This document shows, piece by piece, positions 35,888 to 44,542 of a DNA stretch of 54,315 bases. The notes beneath the pieces were generated by a model. That model was given only the letters and a program-made list of their open reading frames with translations. It ran no database searches and was not told the DNA's origin. Each line of letters starts with the position of its first letter. Position 1 is the first letter of the stretch. The position numbers and the translations under genes are program-made. This stretch comes from Verrucomicrobiota bacterium (GTDB lineage Bacteria > Verrucomicrobiota > Verrucomicrobiia > Limisphaerales > JADJPG01): positions 1 through 54,315 of the forward strand of contig JADJPG010000065.1 of assembly GCA_016713365.1 (NCBI GenBank). Reading direction: 5' to 3'.

Positions 35888-37093
35888 ATGCAAAACGACG
35901 TGCTCAACTTGCCGCCCGGCGGTTTTGATCATCAACCGCGCACGCGCCTTGTCTTCGGCGCGAACACTGTGGAGCGCGTGGGCACCATCGCCCGGGAACT
36001 CGGCGGCCGCACGGTGCTAGTGGTAACCGATCGCGGAATCGTCACCGCCGGCCACGCGCAGCGGGTAGAACATTTCCTGCAGGCGGCGGGACTCGGTGTT
36101 GTGATTTATGATCGCGTTCATGAGAATCCATCCACGACGGATGTCGATCAGTGCGTCGCCGTCGCGAAGGAGGCGGGAGTCGATCTCTTCATCGGACTCG
36201 GCGGCGGCAGTTCGATGGACACCGCGAAGGGCTGCAACCTGATCCTGACGAACGGCGGACGCATTCACGATTACTGGGGCGTCGGCAAAGCCACGCGCCC
36301 GATGCTGCCGCTCATCGCGATTCCCACCACAGCCGGCACCGGCAGCGAATGCCAGAGCGCGGCCTTGATCGCCGACGATCAGAGTCACCAGAAGATGGCG
36401 TGCCTCGATCCGAAGATCGCCGCCCGTGTCGCGATCCTCGATCCGGCCCTGACTCTCTCGCAACCACCACGAGTCACCGCCTGCACGGGCATTGACGCCA
36501 TCGCGCACGCCGTCGAAACCGCGGTCACCAAGAAGCGCAATCCACTTTCCCAGATGTATTCGCACGAGGCGTTCCGCCTTTGCGCCACCAGCCTCGAACG
36601 CGTGCTCTCGCATCCGCTCGATGTCGAAGCACGCGGGCGCATGCTGCTCGGAGCCGCGTTTGCCGGGACCGCGATCGAGAACAGCATGCTTGGCGCGGCG
36701 CATTCCACGGCGAACCCTCTGACGGCTCACTACAACATCATTCACGGCCAGGCGGTCGGCATGATGTTGCCGCATGTTGTCCGCTTCAATTCCGCCGACC
36801 CGGCCGCGCTCCGTGCCTACGCGGAACTGGCGTCCGGCCCGGAGATCGCGTGTGTCAGTGAGGGATTGGAGAAGGCGTGTGACGCGCTGGTGGCCCGACT
36901 GGAGTTGCTCCTTAATCGCGGCGGAATGCCTCGCTCGCTTGCGGATTGCGGCGTCCCGCGTTCGGCGATTCCCATGCTGGCCGCAGAAGCCGCGAAGCAG
37001 TGGACCGCGAATTTTAATCCGCGCAAAGTGGAAGTCACCGACTTCGTTGCGTTGTACGAAGCGGCGTTTGAACCACGCGGCGCTGGCGCTTAG
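35888..37093 (+). CDS. iron-containing (group III) alcohol dehydrogenase
   Basis: 401 residues from ATG 35888 (MQNDVLN). NAD-binding and metal motifs of the family are present: FIGLGGGSSMDTAKG (about 100), IAIPTTAGTGSE (about 145), metal ligands in TACTGIDAIAHAVE (Asp and His, about 200) and HYNIIHGQAVGMMLPHVVRF (His residues, about 285-300). Reduces aldehydes or ketones, or oxidises alcohols, with NAD(P); substrate unknown. An in-frame TTG at 35840 overlaps the glgP terminator and is rejected as start. Confidence 0.92.
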   Translation: MQNDVLNLPPGGFDHQPRTRLVFGANTVERVGTIARELGGRTVLVVTDRGIVTAGHAQRVEHFLQAAGLGVVIYDRVHENPSTTDVDQCVAVAKEAGVDLFIGLGGGSSMDTAKGCNLILTNGGRIHDYWGVGKATRPMLPLIAIPTTAGTGSECQSAALIADDQSHQKMACLDPKIAARVAILDPALTLSQPPRVTACTGIDAIAHAVETAVTKKRNPLSQMYSHEAFRLCATSLERVLSHPLDVEARGRMLLGAAFAGTAIENSMLGAAHSTANPLTAHYNIIHGQAVGMMLPHVVRFNSADPAALRAYAELASGPEIACVSEGLEKACDALVARLELLLNRGGMPRSLADCGVPRSAIPMLAAEAAKQWTANFNPRKVEVTDFVALYEAAFEPRGAGA

Positions 37094-37098
37094 TCCGG

Positions 37099-37133
37099 AA
37101 AACAAAAAAGCCCGCGAAGGTCATTCGCGGGCT
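37099..37133 (-). terminator. Rho-independent terminator for the 37157-37534 lipoprotein gene
   Basis: AGCCCGCGAA (37109-37118) pairs with TTCGCGGGCT (37124-37133) around a 5-base loop. On the minus strand the stem is followed by TTTTTTGTTTT (complement of 37099-37109). It may also serve as a weak terminator for the converging dehydrogenase gene. Confidence 0.9.
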
Positions 37134-37156
37134 GGGGAAATTTCCTTTGCCGAAGC

Positions 37157-37534
37157 TTACTTGATGTAGAGCTTGTACTCGGGTGAGGCCTTGCTCGCCT
37201 TGCCCGGCTTGCCGAAACGGGCGAACTCGTAATCCACCTTGAATCGATACGTGATGACACCTTTGTCCGCGGGAATCGGCACCAAGGCCTCCCAGCGATT
37301 GGTCATCTTGTAAGTCGGACGCATCTCGTAGGTGTCAAAACCAACGACAACGTAGGGCTGGATGGTTTGCGGTTTAATGGTCTGCTGGGTGGTGTCCCAC
37401 TGATACTCAATCAAGTAGAGGTTGTTTGCATTCCGCGGCTGAGTGGTCGACGTCAGGTTCGTCACCGTCGTGACGCAACCCGCGAGAACCACTGCGGAAA
37501 GCAGCAGACAAAAGCCAATCCATTTCTTCGTCAT
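37157..37534 (-). CDS. small lipoprotein of unknown function
   Basis: 125 residues from ATG 37534. A lipoprotein signal peptide is evident (KKWIGFCLLLSAVVLAGC, Cys20). The mature part has beta-strand character (YLIEYQWDTTQQTIKPQTIQPYVVVGFDTYEMRP) and ends in a Lys/Ser-rich tail. No family recognised. It has its own terminator just downstream, so it is probably transcribed alone or with gcvH upstream (stop-to-start distance about 95 bases). Confidence 0.75.
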   Translation of the reverse strand: MTKKWIGFCLLLSAVVLAGCVTTVTNLTSTTQPRNANNLYLIEYQWDTTQQTIKPQTIQPYVVVGFDTYEMRPTYKMTNRWEALVPIPADKGVITYRFKVDYEFARFGKPGKASKASPEYKLYIK

Positions 37535-37628
37535 AGCGGCGCGAGAGTTACACAGGGCCAAATGCGATGTAAAGGTGGTTTTGGTCAACAGCGCTGGCGC
37601 GAGACCAATTCACCATTTCCACCCGCAC

Positions 37629-38015
37629 TTACTGGCCGATCTGCTTGCTGTAGTCCGCCGGACTCAGCAGAGCGTCCACCTCACCGGGAGCCGAGAGCTT
37701 GATCTTGTAGAACCAGCCTTCGCCGTACGGATCGGTATTGACCAAAGCCGGATTGTCCGCCACCGCCTTGTTGGCTTCGACGATCTGACCCGAGACTGGC
37801 GAGTAGATGTCGCTGGCAGTTTTCACGGACTCGACGACGGCGCACGCCTCGGATGCCTTGACGCTGCGGCCAACAGCGGGCACTTCGACGAAGACGATAT
37901 CCGTCAACTCATGCTGGGCGTGGTCCGTGATTCCCACCACGGCGGTGTCACCGGTGACCCGGATCCATTCGTGGGACTTGGCGTATTTCAGATCGGCTGG
38001 AACTTTTGAGCTCAT
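37629..38015 (-). CDS. gcvH: glycine cleavage system H protein
   Basis: 128-residue lipoyl carrier that shuttles the aminomethyl group between the P and T proteins of glycine cleavage. Typical features: YAKSHEWIRVTGDTAVVGITDHAQHELTDIVFVEVP, the lipoylation site lysine in ESVKTASDIYSPVSG (about 65), and NPALVNTDPYGEGWFYKIK. Neither gcvT nor gcvP is in the window, so the gene stands apart from the rest of the system here. Confidence 0.96.
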   Translation of the reverse strand: MSSKVPADLKYAKSHEWIRVTGDTAVVGITDHAQHELTDIVFVEVPAVGRSVKASEACAVVESVKTASDIYSPVSGQIVEANKAVADNPALVNTDPYGEGWFYKIKLSAPGEVDALLSPADYSKQIGQ

Positions 38016-38069
38016 AAATTTCGCTGCCGAATTGTTGCCCTCAGCAGTTCGGGAATGCGACAGATTTTT

Positions 38070-39089
38070 TCAAGAGGCGCGGGCCAAATCTGATTCAAAC
38101 TGCCTCCGCCAGATTCCGGGAAACGGGTAGAGCGTGAGCGAGCGAAGCATCAGATTGCGAACTTCATGGCGCGGCACCTTGATACGGCGGCTTCCATCGA
38201 GAACATTCTCGGTCCGCAGTCGCGCCAGCGTGCGCGCCCCAATCAATACCGGCCACGCGCAGGCCAGCCGGATCCGCACGCAGGACCATGGCAATTGATT
38301 CGTATACTCCCATCCCGCCGCCAGATGCTGCCGCGCCAGGTCGAGATATTGGTTGTACAACGGGCGCAGACGCGATTCGTTCGTTGCGTCCAGCAGGTCC
38401 ACCGGCTTCAACGGCAGAGCCGCGAGCCGCATCGCGGGCAGGTAGCAGCGACCGTTGCGAAGGTCCTTCGGCAGGTCGCGCAGGATGTTCACCAGCTGCA
38501 ATCCCTTGCCGAAACGAACGCCGTCGCGCAACAGCGCGGTGTCATCCAGCGCAGCGTGGGGGAAAACATGGGCGCGACAAATTTTTGTCCAGAATTCTCC
38601 CACGCAACCGGCGACGCGATATGTGTAATCGTCCAGCTCCGCGTCGCTCGTCAGCGCGCTGATGTGCTCCGCTGTTGCGCCACCGAAACGTTCGAGGTCT
38701 AGTCGCTGCCCGCCAGTAATTGTATCCAGCACGGCGCGAATCAATGCCTGATCCTCAGCGGCGAAGCTCCCGAGCAAACCGATCGCTTCCTCGATGCGTT
38801 CAAGCAACACCCTCTCGGCCGGCTCACCTTGATGGCGGCGCAGCTCACCGAAATCGAGAGGCGCAACCGTCTGCCCGAGAATTCGGTCACGCAAGAGCTT
38901 CAGGGCACCGAGCCGGTTCTCCACCGAGACGAGTTCGGTATCCGCAATGGTATCCGTGGCGCGGGCGAGCAGATACGCGAGGCCAATCTGCGCGCGCACC
39001 GACGACGGCAACACTCGCAGCGTCGTGTAAAACGAGCGCGAGACCTGTTGCAACAGGTCGGTCAGCAGATGGGCCGAAGGCGAAGTCAT
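38070..39089 (-). CDS. squalene/phytoene synthase family protein
   Basis: 339-residue all-alpha prenyl synthase that condenses two prenyl diphosphates head-to-head. Both Mg-binding Asp motifs are visible: ARATDTIADTE (about 45) and LVNILRDLPKDLRNGRCYLP (about 200). VSRSFYTTLRVLPSSVRAQIGLAYLLARA and YTYRVAGCVGEFW also fit the family. The DTIAD form and the overall pattern lean toward squalene-type rather than carotenoid phytoene synthases, but hopanoid or carotenoid partners are absent from the window, so the product is left open. Divergent from cstA across 170 bases. Confidence 0.9.
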   Translation of the reverse strand: MTSPSAHLLTDLLQQVSRSFYTTLRVLPSSVRAQIGLAYLLARATDTIADTELVSVENRLGALKLLRDRILGQTVAPLDFGELRRHQGEPAERVLLERIEEAIGLLGSFAAEDQALIRAVLDTITGGQRLDLERFGGATAEHISALTSDAELDDYTYRVAGCVGEFWTKICRAHVFPHAALDDTALLRDGVRFGKGLQLVNILRDLPKDLRNGRCYLPAMRLAALPLKPVDLLDATNESRLRPLYNQYLDLARQHLAAGWEYTNQLPWSCVRIRLACAWPVLIGARTLARLRTENVLDGSRRIKVPRHEVRNLMLRSLTLYPFPGIWRRQFESDLARAS

Positions 39090-39259
39090 CGGACCGGAAG
39101 AGAAACACGAGTGCCGGCGGTTTGTCAGGTGCGTTCGCGCGGGGCGGGAAATTTCCTTGGTCAGCGAAACTCGGTGCAGGCGAGTTCGCTGGCAAATGTT
39201 CTAGGCTTCACCTCGTGCATCGTTTAGAAAACCGCCCTGAACATCCGTCCCGATTGCTG

Positions 39260-41557
39260 ATGAAAAAGGCCCTATCGATCCTGCTCTGGCTGGGAGTCAT
39301 CCTGCTGGGCGTCTTTGCCTACACCACCCTCGCCGTCAAACGCGGCGAGCCGGTGAACTCGGCCTACATCTTAATCGCAGCGGTTTGCACCTACGCCATC
39401 GGCTACCGTTTCTACTCGAAATGGATCGCGGCACGCGTGCTCGCCTTGAACGATCGTCGAGCGACACCGTGCGAGGTTCATGAGGATGGCCGCGATTACG
39501 TGAAGACGAACAAATGGATCGTCTTCGGTCATCACTTCGCGGCCATCAGTGGACCGGGACCTCTCGTCGGACCCGTGCTCGCAGCGCAGTTCGGCTACCT
39601 GCCGGGAACGTTATGGATCTTGATCGGCGTCGTGCTCGGCGGCGCGGTGCAGGACTTTGTCATCCTCTTCGCCTCGATGCGGCGGGACGGTAAATCGCTC
39701 GCGCAGATGGTGCGCGAGGAATTGAACAAAGCCGCGGGCGTCATCGGCGTCATCGCCATCCTTTCGATCATGATCATCCTGCTCGCCGTGCTGGCGCTGG
39801 TGGTCGTGAACGCGCTGGCGGAATCGCCATGGGGCGTCTTCACCGTGGGTGCCACCGTTCCCATCGCGATGTTCATGGGCGGTTACCTGCGCTGGGCGCG
39901 CGTCGGGAAAGTCATGGAAGCGTCGGTCATCGGCGTCATTCTGCTCCTGCTCGCTGTCGTTGGAGGACAATGGGTTTCTGACAACGCCACGCTGAAGGAA
40001 GTCTTCCACCTCAAGGCGCCGGCACTGGCGTGGTCTGTCATCATCTACGCCTTCGCGGCAAGCGTCCTGCCCGTGTGGCTGCTCTTGGCGCCGCGCGACT
40101 ACCTGAGCACGTTCATGAAGCTCGGGACGATCTTCCTGCTCGCGCTCGGCGTGATTCTCGTGCTGCCAGAGTTGAAGATGCCGGCCGTCTCCAAGTTCAT
40201 CGACGGCTCCGGCCCGGTCGTTCCCGGCAAGTTGTTTCCGTTCTGCTTCATCACCATCGCGTGCGGTGCCATCAGCGGATTTCACACGCTGATCAGCAGC
40301 GGCATCACGCCCAAGATCATCACGCGCGAAAGCTACACGCGACCGATCGGTTACGGCGCCATGTGCCTCGAAAGCCTCGTCGCCATCATGGCGATGATTG
40401 CCGCCTGCACCCTGGAGCCGGGCGTGTATCTCGCCATGAACATCAAGGCACCCGGTGCCGACGCCGCCGCTGTCGCTGCAGCCACCGTCGAACGCGTGAA
40501 TTCCTACGGGCCGGAGTTTGCACTCAGTCCGGAGCGCATGACTGAACTGGCGCGCGAGGTGAAGGAGGAATCTCTCTACGGTCGCACTGGCGGCGCGGCG
40601 ACCCTGGCGGTGGGCATGGCGAATTTGTTTGCCAAGGTCGTTGGCGAACGCTGGCTCGGCATCTGGTATCACTTCGCACTGATGTTCGAAGCGTTGTTCA
40701 TTCTCACAACCCTGGACGCCGGAACACGCGTCGGGCGTTATCTGTTGCAGGACGCACTCGGTCATCTCTGGCGACCGCTGGGTGACGTGAAGAGTTTGTC
40801 AGCGAATTTTTTCTCCAGCGCGCTGGTGGTCGGACTGTGGGGATATTTCCTAATCGCCGCAGTGTATGATCCCGATGGCGGCATCAAGGCGCTCTGGCCG
40901 ATCTTCGGCATCGCGAACCAACTGCTTGCCGCGGTCGCGCTCTGCCTCGCCACCACGGTGCTGTTGAAGATGGCGTTGAACGGCGAAGCCCGGGAAGGCA
41001 AACGCTCCTCGCCCGCGCTGGCGTTGGTGACGCTGGTTCCCCTGCTTTGGCTGCTGACCGTGACCAGCACGGCGTCGATCCAGAAAATTTGGCACAGCGA
41101 TCCGAAGATTGGGTTTCTGGCTCAAGCGGACGCGATGACGAAAAAGATCGACGCCCTCAAGGCGCAAACGCCATCGGTGGCTGAAGCCGGAAGAGCCGCT
41201 CATCAAAAGCAAATCGCCCAGGCCACCAAGCAATACGGCAACGCGGTGCTTGATGCGGGAGTCACCGGCTTTTTCCTCGCACTCGTCGCGGGTATTTTTC
41301 TGATCAGCCTGCGTGAGTGGATTCTGATGCTCGCGCGCAAGAAGGTGGCAGAACTGCGCGAAACCCCGCCCACCTGGCTGCCGGCCTACGCCGAGGCTGA
41401 GGCGAGTTCCATGAAGATTTTCAGCCTGCTCGCACTCACCGCCGCCCTGGCGAGGGAATTGACGGGCGAAGCCGCGTTGGCGCGCCGAAAAAATCGCCAC
41501 CACGTGCAACTGCGAAACAGGTCCCACCGTGAACCTGCTGGGCGAGGCGCGTGTTGA
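39260..41557 (+). CDS. cstA: carbon starvation protein CstA family transporter (C-terminus frameshifted)
   Basis: Multi-spanning inner-membrane protein of the CstA/peptide-pyruvate transporter family. From ATG 39260 it shows the typical WIVFGHHFAAISGPGPLVGPVLAAQFGYLPG (about 75-105), GAVQDFVILFASMRRDGKSL, SGFHTLISSGITPKII (about 340) and ALFILTTLDAGTRVGRYLLQD (about 480), with around 16 hydrophobic helices. Near the end, at about 41476-41492 (including an A6 run), the reading frame appears to gain one base: this frame ends in a basic stretch at 41557, whereas the +1 frame continues sensibly (EKIATTCNCETGPTVNLLGE, YDEMLERRYNSVNRCC) to a TGA at 41634-41636, 7 bases before nadD. A corrected gene would span 39260-41636. 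Start chosen where the first hydrophobic helix begins. Confidence 0.92.
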   Translation: MKKALSILLWLGVILLGVFAYTTLAVKRGEPVNSAYILIAAVCTYAIGYRFYSKWIAARVLALNDRRATPCEVHEDGRDYVKTNKWIVFGHHFAAISGPGPLVGPVLAAQFGYLPGTLWILIGVVLGGAVQDFVILFASMRRDGKSLAQMVREELNKAAGVIGVIAILSIMIILLAVLALVVVNALAESPWGVFTVGATVPIAMFMGGYLRWARVGKVMEASVIGVILLLLAVVGGQWVSDNATLKEVFHLKAPALAWSVIIYAFAASVLPVWLLLAPRDYLSTFMKLGTIFLLALGVILVLPELKMPAVSKFIDGSGPVVPGKLFPFCFITIACGAISGFHTLISSGITPKIITRESYTRPIGYGAMCLESLVAIMAMIAACTLEPGVYLAMNIKAPGADAAAVAAATVERVNSYGPEFALSPERMTELAREVKEESLYGRTGGAATLAVGMANLFAKVVGERWLGIWYHFALMFEALFILTTLDAGTRVGRYLLQDALGHLWRPLGDVKSLSANFFSSALVVGLWGYFLIAAVYDPDGGIKALWPIFGIANQLLAAVALCLATTVLLKMALNGEAREGKRSSPALALVTLVPLLWLLTVTSTASIQKIWHSDPKIGFLAQADAMTKKIDALKAQTPSVAEAGRAAHQKQIAQATKQYGNAVLDAGVTGFFLALVAGIFLISLREWILMLARKKVAELRETPPTWLPAYAEAEASSMKIFSLLALTAALARELTGEAALARRKNRHHVQLRNRSHREPAGRGAC

Positions 41558-41643
41558 TGAACACGTGGTGAACAAGACTGAAATCTATGACGAGATGTTG
41601 GAACGACGTTACAACTCGGTGAACCGTTGCTGCTGAGAATCCC

Positions 41644-42231
41644 ATGGACACACCAGTGGAACGCATCGGAATTTTCGGTGGCTCGTTTGATCCCGTCCAT
41701 TGCGGGCACCTGCTGGTTGCCCAGGCAGCGATGGAAGAACTGTCGTTGACGCGGCTCTTTTTCATTCCTGCGGCGCAATCCCCTTTCAAACCTCAGTCTG
41801 CCCCGGCGCCGGCCCTTGAACGCCTGCGCATGCTGCGCCTCGCGCTGGCCGGTCAAACGCGCTACGAGATTGATGAACAGGAAATCCAGCGCGGCGGGAC
41901 ATCGTTCACCATCGATACGGTGCGCGATTACGTGGATCGATTTCCACGGGCAAAACTGTTTTACCTGATCGGCGCGGACCACGTTCCCACCCTGCCCGCC
42001 TGGCGGGAGGCAGATCGGCTGGCGGAACTCGTCGAGTTCGTCGTGATCCCGCGGCCGGGACAGCCTCCGGCGAAGTTCCCGAGCCCGTTTCGAGGACGCG
42101 AGCTGGAAGGATTCCCGCTGGGTGTTTCGTCGTCGGCCATCCGCCGCCGCGTCAAAGCCGGCCAGTCGATTCAAAGTCTGGTGCCGGAAGCCGTGGTCGA
42201 GGCGATTCGTAACTCGAAGCTTTATCTTTAG
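41644..42231 (+). CDS. nadD: nicotinate-nucleotide adenylyltransferase
   Basis: 195-residue adenylyltransferase forming deamido-NAD from nicotinate mononucleotide and ATP. The N-terminal RIGIFGGSFDPVHCGHLLVA contains the GxFDPxHxGH nucleotidyl-transferase motif, and the C-terminal GVSSSAIRRRVKAGQSI is the ISSTxIR-like motif. The gene starts just after the corrected cstA stop and is followed after 26 bases by rsfS, a common bacterial pairing. Confidence 0.95.
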   Translation: MDTPVERIGIFGGSFDPVHCGHLLVAQAAMEELSLTRLFFIPAAQSPFKPQSAPAPALERLRMLRLALAGQTRYEIDEQEIQRGGTSFTIDTVRDYVDRFPRAKLFYLIGADHVPTLPAWREADRLAELVEFVVIPRPGQPPAKFPSPFRGRELEGFPLGVSSSAIRRRVKAGQSIQSLVPEAVVEAIRNSKLYL

Positions 42232-42257
42232 ATTCGCTTCCTCCACCCTCCCGCCAA

Positions 42258-42629
42258 ATGGATTCAAAGAAACTGGCGCAGTTGTGCCGTGACTACGCCG
42301 ACAACAAGAAAGCCGAAGACCTGTTGGTGCTGGAGGTAAAGGAAATCTCCAGCATTACTGACTATTTTGTCATCGCCTCCGGTTCCAGTGAGCCCCACCT
42401 GCGCGCCATTGCCCAGGAAATCACCGGCAAGTTGGACGATGAATACGGGGTGAAACCTCGGGCAGAGGACGGCAGCCTGCAGACGGGCTGGCTGGTCATT
42501 GATTTCTTCGACGTCATCGTACACGTCATGCGGAAGGATGTCCGGGAGCGCTACGATCTGGAAAGCTTGTGGGGCGATGCGCCGCGAGTGAAGCCACCGC
42601 GCACTCGCAAGAAGCCCGCGGGAGCGTAA
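42258..42629 (+). CDS. rsfS: ribosomal silencing factor RsfS
   Basis: 123 residues. RsfS binds L14 on the 50S subunit and blocks subunit joining when nutrients are scarce. Seen: KAEDLLVLEVKEISSITDYFVIASGSSEPHLRAIAQEI, the GWLVIDFFDVIVHVM strand and RERYDLESLWGDAP, all diagnostic of the DUF143/RsfS family. A short basic C-terminal tail (RVKPPRTRKKPAGA) is lineage-specific. Last gene of cstA-nadD-rsfS. Confidence 0.96.
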   Translation: MDSKKLAQLCRDYADNKKAEDLLVLEVKEISSITDYFVIASGSSEPHLRAIAQEITGKLDDEYGVKPRAEDGSLQTGWLVIDFFDVIVHVMRKDVRERYDLESLWGDAPRVKPPRTRKKPAGA

Positions 42630-42672
42630 ACCGCGGTTCCCCTTCTCCCTCGACGGGAAACTCGCTCTGGCA

Positions 42673-42707
42673 GAAAAACACCCGCAGCCGTTCTCAGGGC
42701 TGCTGGG
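42673..42707 (-). terminator. possible terminator overlapping the 3' end of the PUR-domain gene
   Basis: CCCGCAGCC (42681-42689) pairs with GGCTGCTGGG (42698-42707) with one bulge. On the minus strand a GTTTTTCTG tract follows. The stop codon of the PUR gene (42694-42696) sits in the loop, so the stem is partly coding; moderate support only. Confidence 0.5.
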
Positions 42708-42984
42708 TCTTTTCGGGCGTATCTCGCGAAACCTTCACCATCTCATCAATCGCCCGCTTGAGCTCCTCAAGGCCGGTTGCGGGAATGATGATCGAGTCCC
42801 TCCGGCCACCCACGTCCTCCGTAATGCGGAGGAAACGGCCTCGGGGATTCTCCTTGAGCGCCAGCACGAACGCCTTCCGTTCGATTTGGATTCGCTCGGT
42901 GCGAAGGCTCTCCTCGCTGATGGGTGGACGCACGTTTCCCACGTCGGAATACCCGCGTGACGCATGACTGTCATTCGGAGTCAT
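42694..42984 (-). CDS. PUR-alpha-like nucleic-acid-binding protein (DUF3276)
   Basis: 96 residues. The core IQIERKAFVLALKENPRGRFLRITEDVGGRRDSIIIPATGLEELKRAIDEMVK matches the single-PUR-repeat DUF3276 family found in Bacteroidetes, spirochaetes (BpuR) and Verrucomicrobia. PUR repeats bind single-stranded DNA or RNA through a beta-sheet. ATG 42984 has a purine-rich AGGGAAAGG sequence shortly upstream. Convergent with rsfS. Confidence 0.88.
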   Translation of the reverse strand: MTPNDSHASRGYSDVGNVRPPISEESLRTERIQIERKAFVLALKENPRGRFLRITEDVGGRRDSIIIPATGLEELKRAIDEMVKVSRDTPEKTQQP

Positions 42985-43063
42985 AGGTACCTTTCCCTTG
43001 TAAAGCTCATGACGAGCTTATTTGGATGATTAGAACCTATGAATCGCCAACCCCAGTTGAATG

Positions 43064-43612
43064 TCAACTGCGGAATTTGGTCGACCCGACGAAGCGCAGA
43101 TTGTCCGGCGGATGAGTGACGCGCCAGAAGTAGAAGACAAGACAGCCCAGCACCACCACGTTTACACTCATGGCCACCGCGTGCCATCGACTAAACATCG
43201 CCTGCGCTTCCAGCCGCACCTCCGGCGTCATGGGCACCGGCTTGTATTGGGGACCCATGCTGTATTTGATAAAGTGCATCTCCTTCATCTTGGGCTGAAC
43301 AATGAGTCCACCGAGCAGCCCGACCAAAAACAATCCGACGAGGATGCCCGTGGTAAGCCGATGCAAGGCCCGACCGAGGTAGACCCATTCCGCCAGCAAG
43401 TGCGCGATCGCGATCGCCGCGCAGATGGATTGGAAATGGAAATACTTTCCAATCATCAGCTGAGCAAACACTCCCGGCCAAAATGGATGAAGCCCCGTCG
43501 CTTTCGCCTCAGGCGAAAAGAAGGTGCCCTGGGCGGCGAAAGTAAAGAAAACGGACGCACCCAGCCAGATCGCTGCGTTCAGGACGCCGATAAACCGGAT
43601 CACGAGGATCAC
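43064..43612 (-). CDS. four-helix integral membrane protein of unknown function (DUF4149-like)
   Basis: 182 residues with four hydrophobic helices: about 1-25, 60-80, 85-108 and 145-168. Pattern elements FIGVLNAAIWLGASVFFTFAAQGTFFS and a soluble loop after LLGGLIVQPKMKEMHF recall DUF4149-type membrane proteins, but I cannot confirm the family by eye. The start is a GTG at 43612 without a strong ribosome site. Upstream by about 78 bases is the HEAT/TPR gene on the same strand. Confidence 0.78.
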   Translation of the reverse strand: MILVIRFIGVLNAAIWLGASVFFTFAAQGTFFSPEAKATGLHPFWPGVFAQLMIGKYFHFQSICAAIAIAHLLAEWVYLGRALHRLTTGILVGLFLVGLLGGLIVQPKMKEMHFIKYSMGPQYKPVPMTPEVRLEAQAMFSRWHAVAMSVNVVVLGCLVFYFWRVTHPPDNLRFVGSTKFRS

Positions 43613-43690
43613 GGGCCGACGCTACGAAAAAGCCGAGTGATGTGCCAAGCGTGAAACGCGGACGCGCCTGCAAATCAATCGTCAGGACGA

Positions 43691-44380
43691 TTAAATTAGA
43701 TCCGAACCGAGCGCTTTGCGCGGATCCGAGGAACGCTGGCGAAGAAACGTTTCGCACTTCAACAACGACCGACGCGTCGACTCGTCGTGGGGATAAATCG
43801 TCAGGGCGCGACGCAACGAGCGACACGCCTCTTCTATGTCTCCGAGCTGAAGATGACAAACGCCGAGGCCTTGCAGCGCGCCGTAGTGATTCGGATTCAG
43901 CGCCAGCGCGCGCTCGCAATCCTTGATCGCCGGCAGGAACTGGCCCGTCTGCCATAGCACCGCACCGCGGCGATTCCAACCCTCCGCGAAGTCGGGATAC
44001 TTCCTGGTAATCTCATCAAGAATCCGCAGCGCCGCGGGAAAGTCCTCGCGATCGGACGCAGCGCACGCCTCGTCGATCATCTGATAGGCTCGCCGACCAG
44101 CGGCCGTGAACCAGAGATGATCCAGGCCGCGTTGCGCCATGGAATGAACGTCTGGATTCTCCGCCTTCAACCCGGCCAGGAGCTGCTTCTCGGCGCCCAC
44201 CAATGCGAGCTTCGTCGCCGCTGTCAGACGCGTGTCCGCATCGCCCGAGATCAACTGCTGATAGAGATGCTCCTTGTACCACGAGGTCTGGCGGCCGAAA
44301 TGGACCGCAATGAATCCCAGACTGAAAGTGACCGCCGAGATGCAGAGCCAGCGCGATAGATACTTCAAAGCGTTGTTCAC
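43691..44380 (-). CDS. membrane-anchored HEAT/TPR-repeat protein
   Basis: 229 residues from GTG 44380 (VNNALKYLSRW); a GTG at 44428 is an alternative. One N-terminal hydrophobic helix (WLCISAVTFSLGFIAVHF) anchors it. Residues about 40-90 form a HEAT-like pair (GDADTRLTAATKLALVGAEKQLLAGL). Residues about 105-210 hold three TPR units (FPAALRILDEITRKYPDFAEGWNRRG; AIKDCERALALNPNHYGALQGLG; EEACRSLRRALTIYPHDESTRRSL). Such proteins serve as scaffolds; the partner is unknown. Confidence 0.8.
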   Translation of the reverse strand: MNNALKYLSRWLCISAVTFSLGFIAVHFGRQTSWYKEHLYQQLISGDADTRLTAATKLALVGAEKQLLAGLKAENPDVHSMAQRGLDHLWFTAAGRRAYQMIDEACAASDREDFPAALRILDEITRKYPDFAEGWNRRGAVLWQTGQFLPAIKDCERALALNPNHYGALQGLGVCHLQLGDIEEACRSLRRALTIYPHDESTRRSLLKCETFLRQRSSDPRKALGSDLI

Positions 44381-44485
44381 GCTCGAAAGGTAAATGCGCC
44401 CACGTCTCGACTGTAGAGAGCGCGGCACGGTACCTCTGCTCGGGGAATCTACGCATCATGAAGGCAACTCCACCCGGACCTCGCC

Positions 44486-44519
44486 GGAAAAAAAGAAAGG
44501 CACGGTCGCCCGTGCCTTT
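44486..44519 (-). terminator. Rho-independent terminator after the TIM-barrel gene
   Basis: AAAGGCACGG (44496-44505) pairs with CCGTGCCTTT (44510-44519) around TCGC. On the minus strand a CTTTTTTTCC tract follows. It lies 24 bases past the stop at 44543. Confidence 0.92.
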
Positions 44520-44542
44520 CGCGAAATGTTGGGAAAGTCGAA

